Positions 1 to 11,519 of a stretch of DNA of 64,000 bases are shown here, piece by piece; the first letter of the stretch is position 1, and every line of letters begins with the position of its first letter. The position numbers and the translations under genes were made by a program. Below the pieces are notes generated by a model that had not been told where the DNA came from, did no database searches, and worked only from the letters and a program-made list of their open reading frames with translations. Where the stretch lies: the NCBI GenBank assembly GCA_030620095.1, contig JAUTXW010005178.1, positions 1,178,001 through 1,242,000 of the forward strand. The letters are read 5' to 3'. This DNA comes from Kuschelorhynchus macadamiae (taxonomy: Eukaryota > Arthropoda > Insecta > Coleoptera > Curculionidae).

Positions 1-854
1 TCAAGCTACAAAGAAACATCTATAAAGTCTATCACATTCAAAATGTCAAAAATCACATTGATAAGTTAATTATTCTACTTAAAATTGCATACCTAACACT
101 TTATTCACCTAAATATTGATGAAGAAATCTAGATTCACTTTTATGCAAATACGACCGGAAAACTGACTAGAATAACCGTCTCCACAGCGGCAGACTCAAT
201 AATAAAGACGCCAGTAAAGGAAGGCGGTTGCGAGAATGATCTTGATATTTTATAAGACGTTAAAAAATAAGTGAAATTTGTCCAAGTGAGGCTTGTATCC
301 CAAGAATAAGCATTTGTACCTTACTATAACCTTTGGCTGATTCGTCCCTAATCTTGCCAAAATATTCAAAATAAAAATGCAAGTACATCAACGTAAAAAA
401 TAAAAATATAAGCGCTTTCCAGTCATTGAAAATACCAGTGTAAGGTCTGCCGAACTACGGAAACTATGCGGAGAACAAATGTTCATTATAAATATTAAAG
501 GTTCGAACAAGTTGAAAAGCCCCGCAAATTTTTCGAGTGCTTGCCTGTGGCACACAGTGCGATGTCTTTTTCGGCCCGGTCCCTTCATATGTTGCAACTC
601 TAAGTCTGTTCTTTGTACTTTAGGTATGGCCACAAATATTTTGTTTTACGAAACTGGAAGGAACGACATAGTATCGCTGATGGTCACTATTGTGGAAACC
701 GGCCTTTAAGCTTTGACGGTATTGTCAATGCTGACTTTGATTAACTAGTGATACATGTCAGAATGTCAAAAGAAAACGAGTTTTGGCCAGTGTAAAAATT
801 ACGTCTTTATTTCCTCGCATTTTGGGATACAAATTTTAATACGTTATCTTGACA
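1..854. other. Upstream region of gene 1; no supported gene
   Basis: Two overlapping short frames exist here (388-633 minus, 479-709 plus), but neither has splice partners or a recognisable domain. Part of the minus frame (about 545-605) resembles another place in the window, about 51640-51695. Both read RTDLxL...KGPGxK on the minus strand, which points to a dispersed repeat rather than a host gene. The promoter of gene 1 should lie just before 855, but I see no clear core element. Confidence 0.4.
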
Positions 855-3800
855 ATGTCTTTTACAAATCTAGATAATCCAATGTTTTATCCGGAAGATT
901 ACGTAAGTACTAAAAACTTGAATATCATGAATCAATATATTCGAAAAACCATTCGAATAGTAGTGTAGTGGATAAGAATTATTTTAAAGCCTAGCTAGTT
1001 TATTGGCATATATTTTAATAATATAATTGGTATTTAAGAGTAAAAAACTAATATCCCTTTAATACGGGCTGCATTTAAATTTTCGATATCGCTATTTTAA
1101 TAGTAATTATATAAAATGTTCAAAATAAAACCACGTATTAAAAAGCTGTTGTTAGGTTATATACTTTTATTTTTTGACTTAAAAAAACCTAAAAATGAAA
1201 TAATGATTTTTAAGAGGGTACAAAATAGTGGAACTTTTTAACTTAAAAATGTTTGTGGCAATTAAAGGCCACTCTGCCAAACTACTATTTTGTTGGTGTT
1301 ATTAAATCATACTCATACTCATAGTTCTAATATAAGGATAGGTAGCCATAAAAAAACATCTGATCAACTTCCTCTTTTACAAATATAATTTGCCGAGAGT
1401 GTGATCGAACAATATTTTCAAAAACCTAACTGACTCACCTTCATCTGCAAGAAACTATGTCGATGCTGTCTACAAAACTTGAGCTAAGGCCAACATACCT
1501 CAAAAGGTATTTTATTATTCAACACTGCTCGAGACTAATTATATAAAAGTTGCTAACCCAAAGAATATCTTTCTAAATTTTTTTTTAATGTATGTAAAAT
1601 AATAATATGGGCATAAAATGTTACTATTTTGTTATATCAATGCGTCCTCAAATCCAACTGGATATCCGGTTTCACCGTCGTGGATAAAAACTCAAAGATA
1701 ATTTTGTAAAGACATTATTTTTACTTAAACAATGGAAATTCACCAAAAAGGGAAGAGTTTTAATTTTTTTTACGTTCTTCCCCATTTATGTATGCCATAA
1801 ATGGGAAATACCTGCATTTCATCCTTTTCCCTATTAGTGGAGAAAAAAGGGGGCAAAAGTCGCTTCCTTCTCGATTTTTTTTTGCGTTAGAACACACCGA
1901 TATATACCTCATTTTATTAAATGGATCATTGTACATACGAAATCACAAAATATTACTTTTTTTTGCGGCCTCGACTTTTTTTATTTACAAAAAACTGGAA
2001 AAATTATAATTTTTTTAAAATCGTGTTTTTTTATGCTTCCACTCGTATAACTTCTTACCTAATTAAGCTATCAAGACGATTTTTTTTTTACTTAAAACAG
2101 ACATTTTGGCATGTTACCTATTATTTATTTTAAATATGGCTAAAACATCGATGAACTTGAAATTTTAGAAATTATGTAAAAAAGTTTTCACTAATCGAAA
2201 AAAAATTTTGTTTTTCGAAATTTTATATAACATGCAGCGAATAAAATGTAGACAAAATATCAAAAAAGTTTTTAGTAGCAAAATCGTTAGTGTAGCTTTC
2301 ATACTTTAGGTGCTACGATTATTTAAAGTGCGCGAAATTTAAAACTTTGGTTATTCTCAGCGGCGAATATGAAGCGTTATAAAATGCAGGACTAAACCAG
2401 TATTTGCACGTATATTACTATGGTGATAGTTATTATCACCACAGCTCTATGTGATAATTACACTGGCCGATAAATTTTTTTTTGTTGTAACACAAATCAG
2501 AATAGCATAATCTAATAGAATGGACCTATCCAAATACGAAAATGACAAATAGAAAGTTGGGACACGTAGGGTTTTCTTGTTAGAGTTGTAGAACCATATC
2601 GAATGTTACGATACTTAATATCTATAAAAAAAATTATTTCAGAAAATTCTTAACCCTGTTTATTGACTATGTTTACAATTTTCGCCTATTAAACATACCA
2701 TACATCTAAGAGAAAAGCAAACGAGAACGATATTAACTTAAAACACTAATTAAACTTTTATTTTTTCCGTTTGTGAGGTGTCTTATCTTCTCTCTTCAAA
2801 AACCAACAGTAGTCACCCATCATGGTTGGATTCCATCGTCTTTGGTACCGAATTTCCATTGTTGTGATATCTTGGTGAAACCTTTCACTCTGCTCGTCAC
2901 TAACAGCTCCCAAATTTTTAGGAAAAAATGACAGTTGGGAATGGCGGAAGTGAATTTTTAATGACATTCTGGCACCAAGCGCTTTATAGGCATCTAAGAG
3001 TTCATTAACAAATGAATTCCATGCTCTGAGTTCCTGCCTGGTAAGCTTTTCTGTAAAATTGATATCGTCCAGCAATTTTCTGATTTGTGGCCCAATAAAA
3101 ATGCCTTCTTTTAATTTGGCATCACTTAACTGGGGAAAGACTTGTCTTATGTATTTAAATCCATCATCATCTTTATTTAAAGCCTTCACAAAGTTTTTCG
3201 TCAGCCCAAGTTTAATGTGAAGAGGAGGCAATAGGACATTTTTGGGATCAACAAGAGGTATAAATTTAACATTTTGAGATCCCGGTTGAAATACGCTTCT
3301 TTCTGGCCAAATTTTTATTACATAATGCTGATTTATTGCACGACTGTCCCATAAAAAAAGAAAACAGCAATATTTTGTCAATCCTCCCACAAGTCCCACT
3401 AAAATCGCTATAACTTTTAACACATATCTGCCATTTATACCCATTGTAGTTTATTTTATCCAAAATCGTGCGCATATTTTCATAATTTTCTTTCATTGCA
3501 ACTGAATGGGCATCTGGTATGGAGGGTTTTAAATTTCCATTATGCAATAACACAGCTTTTAAGCTATATTTAGATGAGTCTAATTAATAAGCGCTACTCA
3601 TGGGGAGAATGTTCAATATCAAGTTCCTGCATTAAACTGTCTATATCAGTACACGCGCACAACCAATTTTCCATACTATAGAATTCAGAAAACATAGCAT
3701 TTCTTTTTCTGAAATTCGTAATTTTTGTTTCTTTGGCCGATAGGTTCCATTCCTTAAGACGGGAACCCAGTAGTTCTGACTGTTGCTTGGATGACCTCAA

Positions 3801-6800
3801 ATCACGCACTAAATCATTTAATTCACATTGAACAATCAAATGTGGCTCGCCGGAACTGGGACCTGTGGTAAAAGTGGGATCGGTGCTCTGTTTTTCTAAG
3901 CTGCCTGATGATGCGTTATCTCCCAAATCAATAACTTAAGCCAATTTAAAGGCGCAATCGGCACTGGCAAATTTGCATTATGAGGAACAGGTCGTATGGC
4001 AGATTGCAAATTTGGATATTCTATATTGTACTTTCCCTTTTTGGAATAACCTTCAGTCTTTGTCAGGCAAAAATAACAATCGTCAGAATGATTGGTGGGT
4101 TCTCGCCATAACATTGGAACTGCAAAAGGCATACTTTTTCTCTTTCCCTTCATCCACTGCACCAATGATACACTACAACTAACACAGCACACATGGGGAG
4201 CCCACCGCTTATCTTGATCCCCAATTAACACACCAAAATTTTTAAGGTAGACTTTTTTTACATTTTCGGAAAATGGCCTGGCTTGTGATTTCACCAAAAA
4301 TTCTCCACAAATATAACAAAATTGGTCAGGAGAAATTTTGCAACTTCGGCACGTTTGACTCGACATTCTCGTCTTCACATACACTTGCTTATCGATACAC
4401 AGATAACCACTCAATTCGAAACTCAACAGAAGAGTGATGTTTAACGTTTATTTTATGTCTAATGTTGTAAACAACCCAGTCTAGGTAATTTTTCCGTTGT
4501 AAAATGGACCCATTTTAGCCGACCCTCAATAAAATTGTTTACCTGCCAATATAAAAGTTTCTAATTAGGCTATTAAAAAATGGTATGTATTAGGGCTTTC
4601 CGAATATTTTTTTTATTATTGGGAGGGTATTTCCATTGTGAAAATAATGAGCTGGCCTGTGTTAGAAAAATCTTGTCGGTCAGTGTTATTATCACCATAG
4701 TAATGTACAAATACTGCTTTGTTCAATTGAGAATTGTGCCTTGTCCTAAACAAGTTTTTAGCCAAATATAGTGAGAAGTGAGATATTAAAATGGAGTGTT
4801 TATTGCGTGGTGAAGGTGTGGGCGAAAAATAAAAAAATGTGGTACATAAACCATAAATAATAAATAAATAAAAATACATAAAATTTAAATTTTCACAGTT
4901 TACTGTATATAGAAAAAGTCGAAACAGGGAAGAAAGGTCATATTTTTAGGTTTCAAGTGTAGAATGATGTGGCTAACAATACCCAATAGGTTTGATCGTG
5001 TTCTAAGCTCATTAAAACAAAACGACACAAAATTACCCATTATTTACTCCACTATAACCAAAATTTTAAATTTCGCGCACTTTAAAAAATCGTAGCACCT
5101 AAAGTATGAAAGCTACACTAACGATTTTGCTACTAAAAAATTTTTGGATATTTTGTCTACATTTTATTTGCTGCATGTTATATAAAATTTCCAAAAACAA
5201 AAATTTTTTCGATTAGTGAAAACGTGTTTACATAATTTCTAAAGTTTCAAGTTCATCGATGTTTTAGCCATATTTAAAATAAATAATAGCTATCATGTTT
5301 TACATGGGAAGAAGCGCCAAAATGTCTGCTTTAAGTCAGAAAAAATATCGTCTCGATAGCTTAATTAGGTAAGAAGTTATACAAGGGGAAACATAAAAAA
5401 ACACGATTTTAAAAAAATAATTTTTCCAGTTTTTTGTAAATAAAAAAAGTTGAGACCGCAAAAAAAGTAATATTTTGTGATTTCCTATGTACAATGATCC
5501 ATTTAATAAAATGGGGTATATATCGGTGTGTTCTAACGCAAACAAAAATCGAGAAGGAAGCGACTTTTGCCTCGTTTTTTACTCCACTATATGCTTTCTA
5601 TAGGAGTGCGAATTATATCAATCATATAACATATAAACTCGTACTACAATAATGGATTCCTTCCAGAACTTGTAACAAATAACTATTTTAGGATTTCTCA
5701 ATCTACTATGAAAATGAACTTAAGAAACTTAATGATCTGTATACTACCCCAATGCAAGATTCCAAGAAAAATAAACCGCTAATCCTTCCTACTATCAATT
5801 ATCTAAATGAAAGAAAATGTCCTATATATGTTCACAATATAAGAACGGATTCCAGCGTTTATAATAATTATAACCAAAAGTTGACCACTCCAAAGAAACC
5901 CGTGGACCCCCAAAATATTCAGAAACCTACCCCTCAAAATGCGTCAAAATTTGTACTGGATAAACTTGAGGAAACCTATTGGGCTACTTGGAAACCCAAA
6001 AAAGAAGAAACGATTGAATTGAAAACTCCTAGAAAATTGGGAAATTCACCAACATTTCAGGAATACAATCCAGGTGAAACAATACAACTTAGACATTTTT
6101 TTGTTGGTTTTGCAATGTTTTTACTGTTCATTTTTGTTCAACGTTTTGACTATAATAGTACAGTATCTCTATCGTTATCAAAGGGAAATCTTAAGCCTAC
6201 GTGCTTATATAGTTATTATACTTCACCGCAAAATTATTGCATTACTTCTAATTTTGTCATAAGAAGAGGCAATATACCTGTCGTAAATAGTTATAACTTC
6301 TTTAACTAGCGTGATAATGAACTATTACAAAAAATAAGAAAGCATTTAAAAAGCATAAGGCTGCAGCATTATTAAAACTGGAATAAGACACATCAAATCA
6401 TACTGTATAGCCCAACTAGCATTTATGGTGGGCAGGTACATAACTACTACTATGAATGCCACTTTAAAGTAAATGGGACCTTAGGCGGCCACGTCGTATA
6501 TTCGTAGATGCTACGTAACTGCAACTAAAATGGGGAAACAATTTGAGTAGCCGGGTAGTGTTTTGGGTAGTTTTACCACTAAAAGAGTTACTTTGATGTA
6601 CTACTGTAAACAGAAATACTAGTGGCAGCGACCTAGCTGTTACGAAGCTGCCTGGTCGCAGTTTCGGGGCAGCCTAGTGTTTCCTACCGGAACATGGAAC
6701 TTTAAACTTTATTCTGAGCGACCCCATCACGTAATTCACACTTCATAAAAATAAACATGTCATGATGACGAATAATGATTGTAGAAGCCATTAACACTTT

Positions 6801-9800
6801 TTCGTTATTTATCCATGCGATTTTAACGGATTTCGTAGGTCAATTCATCGACGCAGTCGACTTTACTTAATAAAATAATTGGTTTATATGACAAAATATT
6901 CGAGCGCCTCTGAAAAGATTTCAATATATTAATTTTTTTTTGCAATAGACACTCATGCAATAATAGAAAAATATACTGAAGCTTAGGATATTAGGCCGCG
7001 GCCAAAAATAACTAAGAAAAAAGAAGTTTTAAAGCATAAAAATGTAAAATGTTTAAGTCCTCTTGTTGATTATCTGAGAAATGATAAAAAAAATATGACC
7101 GTCTAACGTGAAAATATATAGTTCCATTTGTTTACACAAAGTACCGGAAACAATGATATTTAGTTTAATACTAACCATTTTGGAACTTTAAAATCTTCGG
7201 TTTATAAAGTAACGATTGTTCTCTTCAATAATATTAGGATGTAAACAATGCCTAGTCTTTACTGTGATATTGGTTATCAATTCTGCACAAATTAAAGAAA
7301 AACACATAAACTTAAAAATAAGCAAGACAAAATTGCGTTACACAAAAAGGTGATAAATATAAACATGAAAGTAAGGTTAGTTCCACAGGCGACGCAAAGC
7401 GCAAACGTTTTCAATCTATAAGACGGGCAAAAAACCAGCGTAAACGCTTAGCTCAAATGGAGGACGCAAAACGCAAACTTTCAATTTACAACCCAAGCTT
7501 AACTGGCAAATCTGACAATCCAGACGACCGCGATGAAAAAAAAAACAGATCCTGCAGCTGCAATAAGCAATTTTTTTAAAAAGTTTTTCGATAACTCACA
7601 ATCGTTGTACACTTTAGGGGCCAATGCAGGGGTATTGATGTTAGTCGTATTTAGAGCAGATGTAAATTTAAATGTATATACCCCAAAAGCCTACTAAACA
7701 TGGCCTAAAGTGGATGTTGCTAACTGACGCAAAAATTGCCTATGCATTCAACGGATATATTTATTGTGGAAAAGATTTACGATTTACCAAACAGCGAGTC
7801 TAAAATTAGTAAACCTACTCAGGCGATATTACGTTTATCGAGGCCACTTTATGGGACTAAACGCAATATCACTCCCGATAATTGGTTCTCCTCTATTGAA
7901 CTGGTAGAAAAATTGAAGGAGAAAACTGTTTCATATATAATAAAAAACCATGCGCAACGAAAATCACTGCATAAACAAAGAAGGCAAGCAAAAATAAACT
8001 TGGACCAGGAATTAACTCTAATATTACATTTTGAAGGTAAAAAAACATTTCTAGAGTATAATTAAAATTAATTTTTAGAAAATCCAAGTAGATCGATTCC
8101 AGAAATCTCTAGAATAATAGGAAAATATGGGTATTATATCCATTCGAGACTTAAGAATCATCAGTACCGTCCTTATAAAATTAGACTGGTGCAGTTGTTA
8201 ACTGACAATTATTTTAATCAACGCCTCCAATTCTGCAATATGCTGGGGAGATTGCGACAAAATAGGCTATTGTTTGAAAGGATTTTGTCGTCAGATGAAG
8301 CTTGTTTTACATGTTCAATACAAAGAATAAACACTTTTGAGCAACAAGAAATCCTCATATAATAGATGAACGAAAGAAGCAAGGTCGGAAGTCGTTGCAT
8401 GTGTGGTGAGGCATTTTGAAAGACCAAAATATTGGTCCAATTTTTATTGAGAGTATTTTAACAGGGAAACGGTATTTAAATGTATCAAATAATGGGATAG
8501 AACACCATCTGGAGCAGCTCCCTATCAATAACTAAAATCATATATTCGGCACCGAGATGGAGCACCTCCTCAGAACATCCGAGATGTCACAATTTTTTAA
8601 AACGCTCGATATGGTTTGTGGATCGATAAATATGGTAATATTTATTATCCAGGCAATAGTCCGGACCTTACACGATTGGATATTTTTTTTGCGGGGATAT
8701 TTAAAAGATAAAGTTTATCTTAATAGAAGAGACAACATAGACGAACTGCGGCAAAAAATAGATCAGGAAATTACAATTTTAAATACAGAATGTCCCATTT
8801 TCATTACTAATGCTATCAGGAAACAGGAAAGAGTTTTCCAAAATTGCTTAGGTAATGGAGGGGGTCACGTGATATGTGATTAACCTATGAACATAATTTT
8901 TTTGTTAATAATTAGTTTGTACTAAGTTTATTTGTTTTCTATGGGTTAAGCGATTTTAGTACCGTCGAATTACATCACTGTGAATTTGTCATATGTGGCA
9001 ACTTTAAAGCCGAATAAGTCAAAAACTACTGTTCCGAGTATAGACATATTATATATTTTTGAAAAAAGGAGAATAAGGAGAATCCATAAATGTCAAAAAA
9101 CACAAGATGTTCCATTTAAAATAACAAATTTGGTAGTGATTTATTCATTTTCCCATCGTCATTTGCTTTTTAAAATTATACCGCCATGTAAATATTTAGG
9201 AAAAATCCTACAACTTTCGTATAAACTTTTTTTTTGTATCTTTAAAAAAAAGTTCTCGGTGGTTGGAAAATTATAAAACAGAACCCTGTACACGTTAATA
9301 TCCTTATAACCTTTTAATTGTCAAATAATATTTCTAGATCTTAAGAAAGAGTTTAACAGACCTCATGGTGATGCTAGTGATAATATCATTAAATACTTCA
9401 AAGCCAATTACTTTGATTCAAGCACTACGACCGATTCAGCTGCCCGGGAGGCCAAGCAGAGAAAGTCAGAGGTTTTGGAAGTAAAAAAATCGGAACATTC
9501 TTCACACAGTCTTGAAAACAAAAGATATCGGCTGTTGATCAAGCCAAGTAATTTTAGAAGAACAAGAATAACAAAACAAGAATCAATTTCTCAAGAAATT
9601 CAGACCGAGCTCCATTGCCCAATTATTTTAGAGGAAAGTAAAGAGCAACCGGAAGAAACTGACAAAAGTGCTATAAAGCCCAACGACAGTCAAGAAAAAG
9701 AAGAAGTATATAGCGAAAAAATTGAAGATTGGAATAGAAGAAATAATGAAAATATGGAAAACCAGGTTAAGACGCCGAAACAAAAGGGAAAGAGTAAAAA

Positions 9801-10164
9801 ACTGCCAAAAGCTAATAAGCAAGTTAAAAAAGAAAAAGAGTCCAAAAAGCAAGAAATATCAGTTACCCCCGAAACCATTGATAACTCTAATAGTGAGACC
9901 ACATTTGTAGAACATAAGGATTCCATAGTAATCACAAAGAACAGGCAAGAAAAGTCAGGTCCGAAGGAGAGTTTCCAACAACCTAAATGCATAAGGTTAT
10001 ACAGGAAAACTGGCTTATCATCTGGATACGTCAAAGGCGGGACGTACCCTTTGAAATCATGCTTAAAGAATGAAATATATCCAAAAGGAAATTTCAGGCT
10101 GGGCGCACCAGGCAGTCCTCTATTTGTCACTTCAAATTCTTTTTCTAATAGACGGCGAAAATAA
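855..10164 (+). CDS. Gene 1: uncharacterised 418-aa Lys/Glu-rich protein, three exons
   Basis: The exons are 855-902, 5692-6073 and 9338-10164. Exon 1 is the first ATG after an in-frame stop and gives 16 codons ending PEDY, then GTAAGT. Exon 2 follows TTTTAG and joins in phase 0; it ends CCAG before GTGAAA, phase 1. Exon 3 follows TTTCTAG and completes an Asp codon, after which 275 codons run open to TAA. Phases match at both junctions and the total is 1257 nt. I recognise no family. The protein is hydrophilic, with no signal peptide or membrane segment. Residues about 245-325 are very rich in Lys and Glu and probably disordered or coiled-coil. The C-terminus is basic with Gly/Pro turns (SCLKNEIYPKGNFRLG) and ends in RRRK. 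Intron 1 (4.8 kb) and intron 2 (3.3 kb) are filled with transposons. It is convergent with the MDH-like gene. The exon structure is well supported; the function is unknown. Confidence 0.8.
1835..2354 (+). repeat. Left long inverted arm of the 3.75 kb element
   Basis: This is inverted relative to 5054-5589. Similarity runs nearly end to end, with small indels in A/T runs. The outer end reads TAGTGGAG and the inner end CTTTGGTTAT. Confidence 0.8.
2758..4366 (-). pseudogene. Broken ORF of an unnamed multicopy Cys-rich insect protein family
   Basis: Four overlapping reading frames together make one protein: 4366-3896, 3926-3594, 3600-about 3420, then about 3444-2758. The N-terminus has a zinc-binding-like set of cysteines (CRSCK, CYICGE, CCVSC, DDCYFC). 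The middle has NDLVRDLRSSKQQSELLGSR. The C-terminal part has PPLHIKLGLTKNFVKA, EGIFIGPQIRKLL, ERFHQDI and a final GDYCWFLKRE. I know these strings as typical of a widespread, unnamed protein found in many copies in insect genomes. At least three frameshifts, an in-frame stop near 3594 and an apparent internal deletion after AWNSF show it is dead. Its position between long inverted arms suggests it is element-encoded. A nuclease or transposase role is plausible but not shown. Confidence 0.75.
5054..5589 (-). repeat. Right long inverted arm of the 3.75 kb element
   Basis: This is the reverse complement of the left arm. An extra copy of the outermost motif (TTTACTCCACTATA) stands at the inner edge, 5043-5056, as well as at the outer edge, 5578-5591. 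The arm is therefore bounded by a direct repeat of the element terminus. Confidence 0.8.
5590..7540. other. Exon 2 of gene 1 and flanking intron sequence; no other gene
   Basis: Only exon 2 of gene 1 (5692-6073) is coding. The frame stays open to 6309 past the donor, but exon 3 fits in phase at 6073. A more GC-rich stretch at about 6420-6720 has no ORF and no recognised similarity. Confidence 0.5.
7580..8065 (+). pseudogene. piggyBac-type transposase fragment
   Basis: Translation in shifting frames gives KPTKHGLKWMLLTDAKIAYAF, followed by NGYIYCGKD, near 7680-7770. A cleaner block at 7855-7930 reads YGTKRNITPDNWFSSIELVE. These match the core of piggyBac (PGBD) transposases: the KP.K.G.K..L.DA block, then G.NIT.DNWF.S..L. 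Several frameshifts and stops separate the parts, and the DDD catalytic core is incomplete. No TIRs are evident. It lies in intron 2 of gene 1, directly before a mariner relic. Confidence 0.75.
8079..8880 (+). pseudogene. mariner/Tc1-superfamily transposase relic
   Basis: The reading frames give YRPYKIRLVQLL, RLQFCNMLG, LSSDEACF (first catalytic Asp), HRDGAPPQNIRDV (second Asp) and GNSPDLTRLDIFF (third acidic position). A shift of frame near 8690 then leads to LRGYLKDKVYLNRRDNIDEL. This order is that of mariner-like transposases. Stops and at least two frameshifts make it non-functional. It follows the piggyBac fragment in intron 2 of gene 1. Confidence 0.8.
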
Positions 10165-10297
10165 ATGGGCGGTTAATGTAAAGTTACTTTTTTATTTTTA
10201 TTTATAATTACGTTATAGGTTCAAGCACTATAAAAAGAAGTATTTAAATTTACAACCTTTTTATATAATTATAGATGATAATTACATATTTACATAA

Positions 10298-10303
10298 AAT
10301 AAA
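10298..10303 (+). terminator. Polyadenylation signal AATAAA for gene 1
   Basis: An AATAAA hexamer lies 134 bp after the stop codon of gene 1 in AT-rich sequence. It is the best canonical signal close to the stop; the cleavage site is not visible from sequence. Confidence 0.45.
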
Positions 10304-10439
10304 CCGACATAAAAACTAACAGTGTTAATAATGAGCCTACAGTTTCATATGCTCTCAAAAAAGTAGGTCAAATCCAAAGTATGTTATAAAACTGAATTAG
10401 GGAAAGAAAATTTTGAGAATAATAAAATCTTAAATTAAC

Positions 10440-11215
10440 GATAATAAAATTTAATATTTTGTCATTGGCACATTTCTCCGAATAACTTCTTCTAGTCTTT
10501 GGAGAATTGATTTATAGAAACTGAACTATGCCCTGGTTTTGTTCGGCTATTTCTTCCTAAACCGTATGAATAGCGTCCCAAAAATCGGTAGAATTAAGTG
10601 GCCGAAATCCGTGTGTTATATAATTTCTTTACTATTATTTCCTAATAATTTTCCATAATATTGTTGTCCGGGCTATTCGCAGACCATGCTAATACTTCAA
10701 CATTTATTTATATTATTTATCTTGCGGATCGGTCACCATGATGAGTAGTGGATTAGAACACCTTTTCATCAGGAAATATTACGGTATTCCAAAACGCTTG
10801 ATCCCTGTTTGGATTATTTAACCCAAAAATGATTCTTCACTGTTTGTGGAACTCTGTCAAATTACTTTTCTCTCCAGCGTAGTGTATTATATAGCACCTT
10901 CAGCGTATTGTATTATATAGAACCTTCAGTTCTTCGGCAGGCTGTGGATCGGGATCCCGGAACTTAGTTTCCGCCGCAGCAACCCAAGCACAAGAAAAAG
11001 GGTTTTCACGAAGGAAATTTATTATATCTAAGGCTTCTTTATTAATTGGCATCCTTCTTCTTTTACTACCTGTTTTTCTGGTTATTGTATAAAGTTTTTC
11101 CCATTGCTTTTTTACCTTCAGAACAATATTTAAACGGCATTGCATCTGCCACTTGCCACCTTTGCATCAATAAAATGACTTGAATATTCTCTTGAGACGA
11201 TAATGTTCGTGCCAT
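10440..11215 (-). pseudogene. Tc1-like transposase relic
   Basis: An N-terminal piece at 11145-10960 reads RKTGSKRRRMPINKEALDII. Later frames give FWNTVIFPDEKVF (catalytic Asp block) near 10790 and SILQRLEEVIRRN near 10480. The last corresponds in position and pattern to the C-terminal SMPRRMEAVIRSRGG of the better preserved Tc1 element at 59741-60793. Many stops and frameshifts are present. A short tandem duplication (GTATTATATAG..CCTTCAG twice) is embedded at about 10875-10926. Confidence 0.65.
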
Positions 11216-11302
11216 TTTTGACAAAGTCAGTCTATGATTATGACTGACGTAGGCAGATTTACAACATCCTCTATTTTTGTCTTACTTTTTATTGCACAGT
11301 TG

Positions 11303-11385
11303 TGTACAGTTGGCGTCAGAAAACTCCATACAACATCATTTAAGTTTAACCTCATTTAATGATATTTTGATAATACAGGCTTCTA
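11303..11385 (+). repeat. Dispersed repeat copy starting TACAGTTGGCGT
   Basis: This is similar over about 75 bp to 17642-17716: both start TACAGTTGGCGT and contain CCTCATTT.ATGATATTTTG.TAATA. The 17.6 kb copy precedes a THAP-domain relic, so this is probably the end of the same element family. Confidence 0.5.
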
Positions 11386-11519
11386 TTTTTACCTTTTACC
11401 TAGGTTACTACTATGTGGACTCAGGGACGGACCAAAAAGAAAATAATGGAGTCAACTTTGCCAGCAGTAGCAATATTTATTCAATGATATAAAAATTAAA
11501 ATTCTTTAACACATTATAA

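Larger units (their letters stand above)
1835..5589 (-). mobile_element. 3.75 kb long-TIR DNA element with a decayed Cys-rich ORF
   Basis: Two long inverted arms bracket this element: 1835-2354 and 5054-5589. They start TAGTGGAG and end CTCCACTA, and share long matched blocks such as GGCAAAAGTCGCTTCCTTCT and the ACATGCAGC region. Further inside, 2395-2480 and about 4668-4735 are also inverted copies (block TATCACCATAGTAAT), so the original arms were probably at least 650 bp. Both outer ends are flanked by TAT, a possible 3-bp target duplication. The only ORF remains are those at 2758-4366 on the minus strand. The element lies wholly in intron 1 of gene 1. The superfamily is not assigned; the long arms recall foldback or MuDR-like elements, but no transposase core is proven. 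Confidence 0.75.

Noticed and set aside
388..709. Overlapping ORFs on both strands (81 and 76 codons)
   Set aside because: No domain, no splice partner, and part of the minus frame recurs at 51.6 kb as a repeat.
9628..10130. Minus-strand frames of 74 and 146 codons
   Set aside because: They are antisense shadows of the Lys/Glu-rich exon 3 of gene 1.
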